Part shown: one piece after another, positions 18,486-27,611 of the stretch
Position numbering within the stretch: position 1 is the first letter of the stretch
Layout: each line of letters starts with the position of its first letter
Origin: Bacteroidia bacterium
Lineage (GTDB): Bacteria > Bacteroidota > Bacteroidia > B-17B0 > Aurantibacillaceae
Assembly: GCA_016787785.1 (NCBI GenBank)
Contig: JAEUTO010000006.1
Coordinates: 620,001-684,000, forward strand
Length of the DNA stretch: 64,000 bases
Direction: 5' to 3'
Made by a program: the position numbers and the translations under genes
The notes under the pieces: model-generated
Database searches by the model: none
What the model was told of the DNA's origin: nothing
Seen by the model: the letters and a program-made list of their open reading frames with translations, nothing else

Positions 18486-19259
18486 ATGCCAATTTTATCC
18501 ATCATAACTATAAACTATAACAACAAAGTGGGATTGGAAAAGACCATTACGTCCGTTATTTCACAAAGCGATAAGAGCTTTGAGTTTATTGTTATAGATG
18601 GTGGTTCAACAGATGGAAGCGTTGATATAATTGAGAAACATAAGTCTGCAATTACCTATGCCGTTTCAGAAAAGGACAACGGTATTTATAATGCCCAAAA
18701 CAAAGGTATTGCAAAAGCAAATGGCGATTATTGTTTGTTCTTAAATTCGGGCGATACGCTCGCTAATGAGAATGTTATTAAAGAGATAAGACAACATCTT
18801 GCAGGGATCGATATTGTTTACGGCGATCTGATTACGATAAATGCAGAAGGTAAAAAAGAACAGTTAAAATCTCCTGAAAAGGCCGATGCGCCGCATTTTA
18901 TGGTTTCTACGCTCTGGCACCCCACTGCTTTTATCAAGCGTTCTTTATTTGAAAAATTTGGCGCATACAACGAAACGTTAAAGATTACGGGTGATTATGA
19001 GTTTTTTATACGGACTGTTTTAAAAAATAACGTTTCTACTAAACACGTTTCATTTCCTATAAGTATTTTTGATTTGGGTGGCATAAGTAATTCTGAAGCT
19101 AGCAATGAATTGCATACTATTGAAAGGAGAAAAAGCTGGCAGCTAAATTATACCGATGCCGAAATTGAAGCTTTTGAAAAATATACTCAGTTAGTGCGAT
19201 CACGTGAATACAAAGTGGGTCAGTTATTTAAAAAAATATTTAAACCATTCTCTAAGTGA
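18486..19259 (+). CDS. Family 2 glycosyltransferase
   Basis: 257 residues with a complete GT-A domain: ILSIITINYNNKVGLEKTI at the N-terminus, FIVIDGGSTDGS (the first Asp motif), SEKDNGIYNAQNKGI and FLNSGDTL (the DxD-equivalent), then WHPTAFIKRSLFEKFG and ITGDYEFFIR near the catalytic base. This pattern is typical of GT2 enzymes close to WcaA-like transferases. Its stop codon overlaps the GTG start of the next gene by 4 bp (GTGA). Confidence 0.88.
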   Translation: MPILSIITINYNNKVGLEKTITSVISQSDKSFEFIVIDGGSTDGSVDIIEKHKSAITYAVSEKDNGIYNAQNKGIAKANGDYCLFLNSGDTLANENVIKEIRQHLAGIDIVYGDLITINAEGKKEQLKSPEKADAPHFMVSTLWHPTAFIKRSLFEKFGAYNETLKITGDYEFFIRTVLKNNVSTKHVSFPISIFDLGGISNSEASNELHTIERRKSWQLNYTDAEIEAFEKYTQLVRSREYKVGQLFKKIFKPFSK

Positions 19260-20014
19260 AAGAGGCTTTATTTCAACTAAATAAAAAGTTCAAACTTTTT
19301 TTAAGCTTGCAAAAGATAAAAAAGGCCCGTTCTGCTGTGAAGAATAGTCTTGGTTTGGAAGAATCGTTTAAGGTGCCTATCATCATTAATAATTATAATC
19401 GCTATACTTTTTTATTACAATTAATTACCTGGCTTGAAAAAAATAATTATACCAACATTGTTATTTTGGATAACAATTCTACTTACCCAAAATTGTTAGA
19501 GTATTACAAAATCACAAAACACAAAGTTATTTTCCTGAAAAAAAATGTTGGGTATAAAGCATTGTGGCAAACGTCTGTTTTTGATGAGTATAAAAAAAGT
19601 TTTTATGTTTATACCGATCCGGATGTTGCTCCAAATGAAAATTGTCCGGCCGATGTGGTTTTTAGACTGTATCAGGTACTCGAAAAGTATCAATCGATAG
19701 AAAAGTGTGGTCCGGCATTGGAAATAGATACTATTCCTGATTTTTATGATACTAAAAAGCAGGTAATTAACTGGGAGAGCAAGCATTGGGAAAATAAAGT
19801 GGAGTTGGATGTGTATGATGCGCCAATTGATACTACCTTTGCACTTTACAGGCCTTTTGCAATGGGTGAGGCAGAGATATGTAAAGCTTACAGGCTTGGT
19901 GGGAATTGTACTTTTTTACATTTGCCATGGTATTTAGACACTGCTAATTTATCTGAAGAAGAACTGTTTTACAGAAATAATATTAATAAGAACCAATCGC
20001 ATTGGATAAAATAA
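19256..20014 (+). CDS. GT-A fold glycosyltransferase, GT2-like
   Basis: 252 residues from a GTG start that shares GTGA with the preceding stop. A basic N-terminal helix (about 1-40) precedes PIIINNYNRYTFLLQLITWL and IVILDNNSTYPKLLEYY, a GT2-like start. VYTDPDVAP is the probable DxD motif. It lacks the standard C-terminal GT2 base motif, so the family assignment is looser than for its neighbours. It overlaps the next gene by 13 bp. Confidence 0.72.
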   Translation: MKEALFQLNKKFKLFLSLQKIKKARSAVKNSLGLEESFKVPIIINNYNRYTFLLQLITWLEKNNYTNIVILDNNSTYPKLLEYYKITKHKVIFLKKNVGYKALWQTSVFDEYKKSFYVYTDPDVAPNENCPADVVFRLYQVLEKYQSIEKCGPALEIDTIPDFYDTKKQVINWESKHWENKVELDVYDAPIDTTFALYRPFAMGEAEICKAYRLGGNCTFLHLPWYLDTANLSEEELFYRNNINKNQSHWIK

Positions 20015-20937
20015 CTACAGATGTTTTAGTTTCTATATGTATTCCAACATATAAACAAACCTTCTATTTAAAGAAGTGTTTGGATTCGGTATTTATTCAA
20101 ACATATGCGAATTATGAAGTTATTTTAACCGACGACACGCCGGATGATACCGTTAAGAATTTTTTACTGGAAAATTATTCTGATAAAAAGATAAACTATT
20201 TTAAAAATGAGCGATCACTCGGAAGTCCTGCTAATTGGAATTATGCGGTTAGTAAAGCCAAAGGTCAATTCGTGAAGATCCTCCATCACGATGATCATTT
20301 TACGTTTAATGACAGCCTGGAAAAATTTGTAATGGCATTAGATAAAAATAAAGACGCAGATTTTGTTTTTTCATTATCGTCCATCCATAATGCTGATACA
20401 GGTGAGAATTGGTCTAAAAGCCTGGTGAATGAAGTTCTTCAAAAATTGAAAGCAGACCCTACTTATTTGATATGCGGTAATTTTGTAGGCAGTCCGAGTG
20501 CAACCATGTACAGGAAAAGCGCTGTTTTATTTGATGAACAATTAAAATGGCTGGTAGATCTTGATTTTTATATTGCGATTCTTCTAAAGAACAAGACCTT
20601 TGTTTTTATAGAAGAAACATTGATCACCACTACTAATGCAGCAATGCATCAGATCACCAACAATTGCATCAATAATCCTGAAGTGGAGCTATTTGAATAT
20701 AGTTACTTATTAGATAAATACAAGCGATCCATTGTTTTTAACCATGATCTGAAAAACGTCTTTCTAAATTTGTTTTATAACTACAATATCAGATCTATTG
20801 AGGACTTAGCGGTTTATTACAAAAATGCAGGAGAACACAGCGAATTTTACCATTCGGTATTTAAAGAACAGGGCGCTTACAATTTTAAAAGAAAATTAAA
20901 ATCAAAAATTAAAAATATACTTGGAAAGAATAATTAA
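20002..20937 (+). CDS. Family 2 glycosyltransferase
   Basis: 311 residues from a TTG start inside the end of the previous gene (13-bp overlap, TTGGATAAAATAA). The GT-A domain is complete: VLVSICIPTYKQTFYLKKCL, VILTDDTPDDTV, SLGSPANWNYAVSKAKGQFVKILHHDDHF (the DxD-equivalent is HDD), and LVDLDFYIAIL. A basic tail (KRKLKSKIKNIL) ends the protein. Overlap implies translational coupling. Confidence 0.87.
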   Translation: MDKITTDVLVSICIPTYKQTFYLKKCLDSVFIQTYANYEVILTDDTPDDTVKNFLLENYSDKKINYFKNERSLGSPANWNYAVSKAKGQFVKILHHDDHFTFNDSLEKFVMALDKNKDADFVFSLSSIHNADTGENWSKSLVNEVLQKLKADPTYLICGNFVGSPSATMYRKSAVLFDEQLKWLVDLDFYIAILLKNKTFVFIEETLITTTNAAMHQITNNCINNPEVELFEYSYLLDKYKRSIVFNHDLKNVFLNLFYNYNIRSIEDLAVYYKNAGEHSEFYHSVFKEQGAYNFKRKLKSKIKNILGKNN

Positions 20938-21676
20938 AAATACATTTACCCGTTTTATATACAGGAATCTTAAATTAATCACGAATTATTTTAGGTACTT
21001 GCGAGATAAAAAGCAATTTGTAGCAAGTCAAAACGCTACCAATAAACGTTTTGAGATTAAAGATGAAATTAAATGTCTGGATGACAAAACCTCCGGTACG
21101 CCTTTTGACCGGCATTACACCTATCACACGGCCTGGGCTGCAAGAATAGTAAAACAAATTAATCCTGAAGTGCATTACGATATATCCTCGTTGCTATATT
21201 TCTCAACGCTTATTTCCGCCTTTATCCCTGTTAAATTTTACGATTACAGACCTGCGAAAGTAGAATTAAGCGGTCTTTCATCCAACAAAGGAGATCTGAA
21301 TGCTTTGCCTTTTGAAACCAATAGTATTCACTCTCTTTCATGCATGCATACAATAGAACATATTGGTTTAGGACGTTATGGCGATAAGATCGATTATGAT
21401 GGAGATCTCAAAGCCATAACAGAATTAAAACGGGTAGTTGCACCAAAAGGTAATTTGTTATTTGTTACACCTATTGGTATGCCTAAGTTGCAATATAACG
21501 CGCACCGGGTTTATAGCTATAACCAGATCGTATCTTATTTTAGTGAATTTGAACTTAAAGAATTTTCGTTGATCCCTGACTCAGAAGAACAGGGTGGGTT
21601 AATTAAAAATGCAAAACCTGAAATAGCCGACCAGCAAAATTATGGTTGTGGCTGTTTTTGGTTCGTTAAAAAATAA
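20921..21676 (+). CDS. DUF268-like SAM-dependent methyltransferase
   Basis: 251 residues from a TTG start overlapping the previous gene by 17 bp. It resembles the DUF268 methyltransferase-like family: YDISSLLYFSTLISAFIPVKFYDYRP, then LPFETNSIHSLSCMHTIEHIGLGRYGD, GDLKAITELKRVVAPKGNLLFVTPIGMP, and a C-terminal GCGCFWFVKK. The methyltransferase fold is inferred from the order of strands; a classical GxGxG is not clear. Probably a glycan methyltransferase. The next gene begins directly after its stop codon. Confidence 0.72.
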   Translation: MERIIKNTFTRFIYRNLKLITNYFRYLRDKKQFVASQNATNKRFEIKDEIKCLDDKTSGTPFDRHYTYHTAWAARIVKQINPEVHYDISSLLYFSTLISAFIPVKFYDYRPAKVELSGLSSNKGDLNALPFETNSIHSLSCMHTIEHIGLGRYGDKIDYDGDLKAITELKRVVAPKGNLLFVTPIGMPKLQYNAHRVYSYNQIVSYFSEFELKEFSLIPDSEEQGGLIKNAKPEIADQQNYGCGCFWFVKK

Positions 21677-22561
21677 ATGATAGTTGTAAAGCTCATAGGA
21701 GGATTAGGTAACCAGTTGTTTCAATACGCTGCAGGTACTGCTTTAGCTAACTATCATAAAACAGAATTATACCTCGATCTTTCTTATTTGAACGCCGATA
21801 CAAAGGGCGCTTACACCAAACGAAAATTTGAGTTAGATAAATTCAACATTCAGTCTAAAATTGCGGATGCAGGTGTTTTAAGGAACTTTAATTTTAACGA
21901 GAATAAGTTTAGCGTTAAATTAAAGAAACTTCTTCCTGGATTGTTTAGTAAAATGATCTTTAACGAGCATCAATTTAATTTTCATTCTAATTTTTTAAAA
22001 TTCCCGGCAACAACTTATTTAAATGGTTACTGGCAAAGCGAAAAATACTTTAATTCGTTTCGGGGTAAACTACTAAGTGAAATTACGCTAAGAAGCCCGT
22101 TTTCAGAGGGTGCAGTTGCTATTGCTAAAAACATCCAAAGTGCTAATTCTGTGTCTTTACATGTGAGAAGGGGCGATTTCGTAAGTTTAAAATCTGCCAA
22201 TCATTTTCATGGGCATTTAGAATTGGATTATTATAAGCTGGCTTTTGAAAAGATCAGTTCAAAAATTAAAGATCCAACCTTTTTTGTTTTTAGTGATGAT
22301 ATGGACTGGTGCAAAGTTAATTTTGATTTTATTTCTTCAAAAAAATTCATTGATGGAGAAGGCAATGGAATTACAACCCATGAGGAACTTATTTTAATGA
22401 GTCACTGCAAACATAACATTATTGCTAACAGCAGTTTTAGCTGGTGGGGCGCCTGGTTAAATCAAAATGCCGGCAAAATAGTTATTGCACCACAAAATTG
22501 GTTTGCCGATAAAAAAATTAATACTAACGATCTAATACCTTCTAGCTGGATAAAAATTTAA
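21677..22561 (+). CDS. GT11 alpha-1,2-fucosyltransferase-like glycosyltransferase
   Basis: 294 residues, typical GT11 length. GGLGNQLFQY at 8-17, the donor-binding motif HVRRGDF at 162-168, and SSFSWWGAWL at 252-261 are the diagnostic family motifs. It transfers fucose, or a similar 6-deoxyhexose, from a GDP-sugar to a galactose-like acceptor; the acceptor in this glycan is unknown. It starts immediately after the preceding stop and ends inside the next gene. Confidence 0.92.
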   Translation: MIVVKLIGGLGNQLFQYAAGTALANYHKTELYLDLSYLNADTKGAYTKRKFELDKFNIQSKIADAGVLRNFNFNENKFSVKLKKLLPGLFSKMIFNEHQFNFHSNFLKFPATTYLNGYWQSEKYFNSFRGKLLSEITLRSPFSEGAVAIAKNIQSANSVSLHVRRGDFVSLKSANHFHGHLELDYYKLAFEKISSKIKDPTFFVFSDDMDWCKVNFDFISSKKFIDGEGNGITTHEELILMSHCKHNIIANSSFSWWGAWLNQNAGKIVIAPQNWFADKKINTNDLIPSSWIKI

Positions 22562-23580
22562 ATAGTAATTCGCCAACGGTCTCAGTAGTTATGTCTGTTT
22601 TTAACGGCGAACACTATCTGCATGAAGCCATTGAAAGTATATTATCACAAACTTATACTGATTTTGAATTTATTATTATTAATGACGGTTCTATAGATTC
22701 TACAGACAAAATAATTACATCATTTAATGATAAACGTATTGTTTATTTAAATAACAATGCTAACATTGGTTTGATAGAATCTTTGAATAAAGGTCTGAGA
22801 GCCTCTAAAGGCAAATATATTGCCCGTATGGATGCCGATGACATTGCTTTGCCTGAACGGTTAAAATTACAGGTACAAACCTTTGGCGAAAACCAAAATG
22901 CTATTGTTGTTGGAAGTGATTATTATTCGCTGACACCAAAAAAACTTAAACATATAAAGAACAGAAATAACAGTGATTATCAAAAAGCGGTGCTACTTTT
23001 TTCACCCTGTTTTTGTCATCCCACCGTAATGATGAAAAATATCTTTAGTGAAAAAAATATTTTTTACAATAAAGAATATGTTCACGCGGAGGATTATAAA
23101 TTGTGGACCGAGCTTTGTTTTTTAGGTGAATTTTTAAATGTAAAAGAACCTTTATTAAAATACCGTTCGCACAGTTCGCAGGTTAGCTCTAATAATAAAC
23201 AAAGTCAATTGCTCATTAGCAGAAGGATCCGTGAACAATTTTGTGAAAGACTTAATTTTAAATTATCTAAAGAACAATTCGACACGTTAAACACTATTGG
23301 CAATAATGTTTTCATCACATCAATGGAAATGTTGGAGGAAATAGAAAGTTGTTTGCTGCATTTAAAAGAACAAAATAAACAGCAAAAAGTATTTTCTGAA
23401 AGTTCGTTTAATATTTTCCTTCATAAATTCTGGTTCGATAGCTGCGGTTACACCAACCTTGGGTTAGCGGCATACAGCAGTTATTCAAGATCCATGCTTT
23501 CAAAGGTTACCAAAGTTACATTAGACAAAAAAAGCAGGTTGCTTACAAAGTGTTTGATACGAAAGTTTAAGAAAGCTTAA
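22546..23580 (+). CDS. Family 2 glycosyltransferase with probable CTG start
   Basis: From the first ATG (22591) the protein would be 329 residues and begin SVFNGEHYL, which removes the first beta strand of the GT-A fold. In frame upstream is SPTVSVV, the expected strand; the frame is closed by a TAG at 22543-22545, and the only plausible initiator is CTG at 22546 (344 aa). That CTG lies in CTGGATAAAA, overlapping the end of the fucosyltransferase gene, just as TTGGATAAAA does at 20002. The remainder is a normal GT2: FIIINDGSIDSTDKII, ARMDADDIALPERL (DxD), CHPTVMM, HAEDYKLW. It converges with the next gene, overlapping by 14 bp. Confidence 0.82.
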   Translation: MDKNLNSNSPTVSVVMSVFNGEHYLHEAIESILSQTYTDFEFIIINDGSIDSTDKIITSFNDKRIVYLNNNANIGLIESLNKGLRASKGKYIARMDADDIALPERLKLQVQTFGENQNAIVVGSDYYSLTPKKLKHIKNRNNSDYQKAVLLFSPCFCHPTVMMKNIFSEKNIFYNKEYVHAEDYKLWTELCFLGEFLNVKEPLLKYRSHSSQVSSNNKQSQLLISRRIREQFCERLNFKLSKEQFDTLNTIGNNVFITSMEMLEEIESCLLHLKEQNKQQKVFSESSFNIFLHKFWFDSCGYTNLGLAAYSSYSRSMLSKVTKVTLDKKSRLLTKCLIRKFKKA

Positions 23581-24703
23581 GAATTTTCTTTATTTGGTCA
23601 ACCCATTTATCCCAATTCAATAAGTCGTCGTATAATTTTCTTGTTTCTTTTCTTAAGCGAATATACTCTTGCGGTTGATCAATGAGCTCTGAAATTTTTG
23701 TTGCGTATCCGTTTCCCTTATCGTTATAGTTTATTAAAAAGCCATTTTTGTTTTCTTTTAAATGTCCGGCCACACCCCCGGTGTTTGCAACCAGGCAAGG
23801 TATACCAAAGGCACTTGCTTCGTTAATTACAATAGGGGTGCAGTCAAAGCGGGTAGGTAAGATCAAGAAATGATGCTGTTTGTAAATGGCGTTTAATTCC
23901 TGCTGGCCCTTCATATCATTCTTGTCGATGAAAGGAATAACCGTCATTTTAGGATGTTTAAATGTGTTTGGGGGTAAACAGCCTAAAACGGTCAATGATA
24001 CGTTATACCCCTTCTCTAAAAGTAATTTAAAGGCATTAAAAGCAATTTCGCCTCCTTTGTTTTCCCAATATACGCCAACAAATAATAATTTCCATGCAGT
24101 AGGGGCAGAAAGATCGATCTCGGTTGCAGTTGGCAACAGATCAAAATTTGCACCAAATGGAATAACATTTAATTTATCTGGCGGCGCTTTGTAATCATTA
24201 ATAGCTGAGTGTTTAGCCCATTCGGAAGACACAATAACATGTTTGCTTTTTGCAATAGCATTTTGCTCAATTATATTTCCTTCTTTAATAGAATTGGCTA
24301 TAAGATTTTTTAAACTATCGTGGTAATTTAAGCAACCAGCAAATGTACCATCAGAAATGTAGATGATCGGAATTGAGGTCTCTAAATGAGCGATCTCCGC
24401 TGATCCAGCAGGCGCAACAATGTAATCGTATTTATTTTCCTTTAATTTTTTATTGAAATAATTAGCGTAACCTTTGCTTATAAATACACTGTGTCGGTAA
24501 CTATAACGCTTATTAAGCACTTTTAAATAAAATTGGTTAATGAATTTAGCTATAAATAACCTCAGTTCAGGATGGTACGGCCCTAAGATCGTTACATCCC
24601 CAAACGTGCAAAGCTGCCTGTAAATAGAATAGTGCGTACCACTCCAAACCTTCTTGTTCTTTGGGTTTTCAGATGATAAATAAGCTATTTTTAACCTTTC
24701 CAC
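23567..24703 (-). CDS. Family 4 (GT-B) glycosyltransferase
   Basis: 378 residues from a GTG start at 24703. N-terminal KIAYLSSENPKNKKVWSGTHY is typical of the acceptor domain; the C-terminal domain has LLFVGVYWENKGGEIAFNAFKLL, then FLILPTRFDCTPIVINEASAFGIPCLVANTGGVAGHL, the E-x7-E donor site. It is the only minus-strand glycosyltransferase between two plus-strand blocks and converges with its neighbour over 14 bp. Confidence 0.88.
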   Translation of the reverse strand: MERLKIAYLSSENPKNKKVWSGTHYSIYRQLCTFGDVTILGPYHPELRLFIAKFINQFYLKVLNKRYSYRHSVFISKGYANYFNKKLKENKYDYIVAPAGSAEIAHLETSIPIIYISDGTFAGCLNYHDSLKNLIANSIKEGNIIEQNAIAKSKHVIVSSEWAKHSAINDYKAPPDKLNVIPFGANFDLLPTATEIDLSAPTAWKLLFVGVYWENKGGEIAFNAFKLLLEKGYNVSLTVLGCLPPNTFKHPKMTVIPFIDKNDMKGQQELNAIYKQHHFLILPTRFDCTPIVINEASAFGIPCLVANTGGVAGHLKENKNGFLINYNDKGNGYATKISELIDQPQEYIRLRKETRKLYDDLLNWDKWVDQIKKILKLS

Positions 24704-24782
24704 TTTTTCGCTTTATGCTAGACAATTAAGAACTAAAACGTTAAATTTACGATAATTTTAATACTTAATTCTTTATTCAAAT

Positions 24783-25544
24783 ATGAAGTTTTCGATTATA
24801 GTACCTTCTTTTAATCAGGAACATTTTATTGACGATACACTAAAGAATTTGGTTGAAATTAAACAAAAGGCCAAAGAGCAAGGCATTAGTGTTGAGATTT
24901 TAGTGTTTGATTCTGAGTCCAATAAGAATGTACAGGCTTCTATCAATAATTTTAAGACAGAGCTGGATCATATTGAAATAAAAAAAGACCTTGGACAATA
25001 CGATGCCATTAATAAAGGAATTTTAAAGAGCACCGGCGACTACTGGACATGGCTTAACACAGATGACCTGCTGAATGTGGAAGGATTTTTAAAACTGGCA
25101 ACCATTTTGAAGAAAGATAATACAATTGATTACATATATGGCGGAGTGAATTACATAAACGAAAAGGGAGATATTACAAAACACTATGCTTCTTACGCTC
25201 TTGATATAAAAACCCTTTATTCGCATACTCCTGCTATATTTCAGCCCGGTTCTTTTTTTAAGAAAACCTTTACTGATAAAATCGGGCTTTTAATGCCTTA
25301 CCAATGTTGTTTTGATTACGAATATATTTTGCGCTGTTTTAAAAATAACGCGGTAATCTATTGCTGTAACTTTGTAGTATCAAATTTCAGGTTCTATAAA
25401 ACTTCTAAATCGGGAAGTATCGTTCCCATATTTATAAAAGAACAATTACAAATAAGTAAGAATTATGGCAGAAAATGGTTTCATTTTTTAACTGCCTTTT
25501 CTTATTTACGCCTATTTAAACACGCTTTATTTCCACGTAAATGA
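24783..25544 (+). CDS. Family 2 glycosyltransferase
   Basis: 253 residues. MKFSIIVPSFNQEHFIDDTL, ILVFDSESNKN, KDLGQYDAINKGILKSTGDYWTWLNTDD (DxD-like TDD), IYGGVNYINEKG and FQPGSFFKK identify a GT2 close to those using WLNSDD motifs. Its stop overlaps the ATG of the next gene by 4 bp (ATGA), so the pair is translationally coupled. Confidence 0.87.
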   Translation: MKFSIIVPSFNQEHFIDDTLKNLVEIKQKAKEQGISVEILVFDSESNKNVQASINNFKTELDHIEIKKDLGQYDAINKGILKSTGDYWTWLNTDDLLNVEGFLKLATILKKDNTIDYIYGGVNYINEKGDITKHYASYALDIKTLYSHTPAIFQPGSFFKKTFTDKIGLLMPYQCCFDYEYILRCFKNNAVIYCCNFVVSNFRFYKTSKSGSIVPIFIKEQLQISKNYGRKWFHFLTAFSYLRLFKHALFPRK

Positions 25545-26638
25545 AAATTTTACTGTTATCAGATACTTATAGTGAGCACACCGAGAAATGGGCGTTGGGG
25601 CTTGCCAACAATGGCATAAAGGTGGGGTTGTTTAGTTTTAATAAAGCTTCTTACGACTGGTATGTGCACGAGAATATCACCGTTTTTTTTGAGCCCGATA
25701 CCAAGATAAATGCAGAAAGTACTTTAACCAAGCTGGCTTATTTAAAATATGTATCTATTTTAAAAAAGATCATTAAACAATTTGAGCCTGATATTTTGCA
25801 CGCCCATTATGCAACCAGTTACGGTTTGGTAGGTGCATTAACCGATTTTCATCCCTTTGTTATTTCTTGCTGGGGCTCTGATGTTATGAAATTCCCGAAT
25901 AAGAATTTTGTAGCAAAATCTATTTTAAAATATAACTTTAAAAAGGCCGATCTGCTTTGCGCTACTTCGCATACGATCGAGGATTATATTAATGTGGTAA
26001 TAAAAACCCCTGTTTCGGTAATCCCTTTTGGGATCAATATTGAAGAGTTTAAGCCAAAGCAAGTAGCCTCTCTTTTTAATGTTAATGATTTTGTTCTGGG
26101 CAGCATTAAACCGCTCGAAAGCCTTTATAATATTGATATTTTAATGAAGTCTTTTGCCAAATTATTGCCCACCTACGATAATTTAAAATTGTTGATTATA
26201 GGGGAGGGTACAGAGCTAAATACATTAAAAGAACTTTGTAAGAATTTAGGTATTTTTGAGAAGGTGATTTTTATGGGCAGAATTCCCTTTAAGGAGATAA
26301 GCAAATATTATAATATGATAGATGTGCTTGTAAATATCAGCGAGTACGAAAGTTTTGGCGTTTCGGTAGTTGAAGCAATGGCCTGCGGTACACCGGTGGT
26401 AGTAACAAATGTTGGCGGATTAAAGGAAGTTGTAAGAGACGATTCGGTTGGACTCAAAGTAAAAGTTGGCGATGTGGACGATACAGCAACTGCAATTGAA
26501 CGTTTAATAAACGATAAAGCGTTATATGAACAAATAGCCCTAAATGCAAGAAAGCATGTGATAGAAAGATATAATTGGGAAGATAATGTGAAACAGATGA
26601 TAAGCGAATATTCAAAATTATTAAGTAAAAACGTATAA
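25541..26638 (+). CDS. Family 4 (GT-B) glycosyltransferase
   Basis: 365 residues, complete GT4. N-terminal ILLLSDTYSEHTEKWALGLANNGIKVGLFS, central ILHAHYATSYGLVGAL and SCWGSDVMKFP, C-terminal LLIIGEGTELNTLKEL, VIFMGRIPFKEISKYYNMIDVLVN, and the donor site SEYESFGVSVVEAMACGTPVVVTNVGGLKEVV. Typical of mannosyl- or N-acetylhexosaminyl-type transferases, but specificity cannot be read. Confidence 0.91.
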   Translation: MKILLLSDTYSEHTEKWALGLANNGIKVGLFSFNKASYDWYVHENITVFFEPDTKINAESTLTKLAYLKYVSILKKIIKQFEPDILHAHYATSYGLVGALTDFHPFVISCWGSDVMKFPNKNFVAKSILKYNFKKADLLCATSHTIEDYINVVIKTPVSVIPFGINIEEFKPKQVASLFNVNDFVLGSIKPLESLYNIDILMKSFAKLLPTYDNLKLLIIGEGTELNTLKELCKNLGIFEKVIFMGRIPFKEISKYYNMIDVLVNISEYESFGVSVVEAMACGTPVVVTNVGGLKEVVRDDSVGLKVKVGDVDDTATAIERLINDKALYEQIALNARKHVIERYNWEDNVKQMISEYSKLLSKNV

Positions 26639-26648
26639 ATAACAAGGC

Positions 26649-27611
26649 GTGATCTTAAAACCGATAAATAATTTAGACCAGTTTGCCGAAAAAGCAGAAC
26701 CAGTTATTGGCGTTTTTGCGAGTAAAAAATGGTTAGCCGTTTATGGCGATAAACTAGAGTTGATAGGTATTTATAAAGACGAGCATCAGCTAATTGGTGG
26801 CTTTTATTTTTTAAAGACAAAAAAGTACGGTTTTAATTTCGTAAAACTACCCCCTTACACACCGCACTGTGGTTTGTTCTTTCTTTCAGAAAGCACTAAT
26901 AAGTCTTCGAGCAATAATTTCTCTAAAGAAGTAATGAATGATATTTGTGCCTATTTTACGCTGCAAAAAAGTTCGCTCACCATTTTAGCTTTCCCTTCTG
27001 CGATCATCGATCTGCAGCCGTTTATTTGGGATAAATACAAGGTAATACCCAACTACACCTATCGTATTAATTTAAATAATACAATAGAAAGTATTAAGGG
27101 CAATTTTGATACAAAGAACAGGAACGTAATTAATAAAGCAATAAAGGAAGAAATAATTGTTACAGAGAACTCAATGAAGCAGGAAGAGCTTTATAAATTT
27201 TTTAAGAATTCATTAAAATCTGCAGGTGCAAATGTGTACGAAGAAGAATTGAAAAATATCTTTCTTGATTTTTCGGACGCTTCTAATTCTTTTGCATTAA
27301 TTGCAGAAAAAGGCAGTGAATTTTTTGGCGCGGTATTTTGTGTGTATGATAAGAATACATGCTATTATTTATTAGGCGGTGTAGATAAAAAATCAGGTAT
27401 TCAGGGTATTAATAATTTATTGATACAAAAAAGTATTGAAAAAGCAAAAGAATTGGGATGTACCACTTTTGATTTTGAAGGCTCGATGCTAAAAGGTGTT
27501 GAAAAATTCTTCAGAGGATTTGGTCCGGAGTTGATCCCATACTACACAGTTAATAAGGCGTCTTTGCCATTAGAGATCCTTTTAAAATATAAGAAGCGCG
27601 AAATATTTTAA
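26649..27611 (+). CDS. FemAB-like GNAT-fold acyltransferase, paralogue 1
   Basis: 320 residues from a GTG start. Two GNAT-like halves with the sequence style of FemAB/BioF2-like proteins: FASKKWLAVYGD near the start, RNVINKAIKEEIIVTENS in the middle, EKGSEFFGAVFCVYDKNTCYYLLGGVDKKSGIQGINNLLIQKSIEKAKELGCTTFDFEGSM near the end. Related proteins transfer amino acids from aminoacyl-tRNA, or acyl groups, to amines on cell-wall or sugar substrates. It overlaps the next, paralogous gene by 1 bp. Confidence 0.7.
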   Translation: MILKPINNLDQFAEKAEPVIGVFASKKWLAVYGDKLELIGIYKDEHQLIGGFYFLKTKKYGFNFVKLPPYTPHCGLFFLSESTNKSSSNNFSKEVMNDICAYFTLQKSSLTILAFPSAIIDLQPFIWDKYKVIPNYTYRINLNNTIESIKGNFDTKNRNVINKAIKEEIIVTENSMKQEELYKFFKNSLKSAGANVYEEELKNIFLDFSDASNSFALIAEKGSEFFGAVFCVYDKNTCYYLLGGVDKKSGIQGINNLLIQKSIEKAKELGCTTFDFEGSMLKGVEKFFRGFGPELIPYYTVNKASLPLEILLKYKKREIF

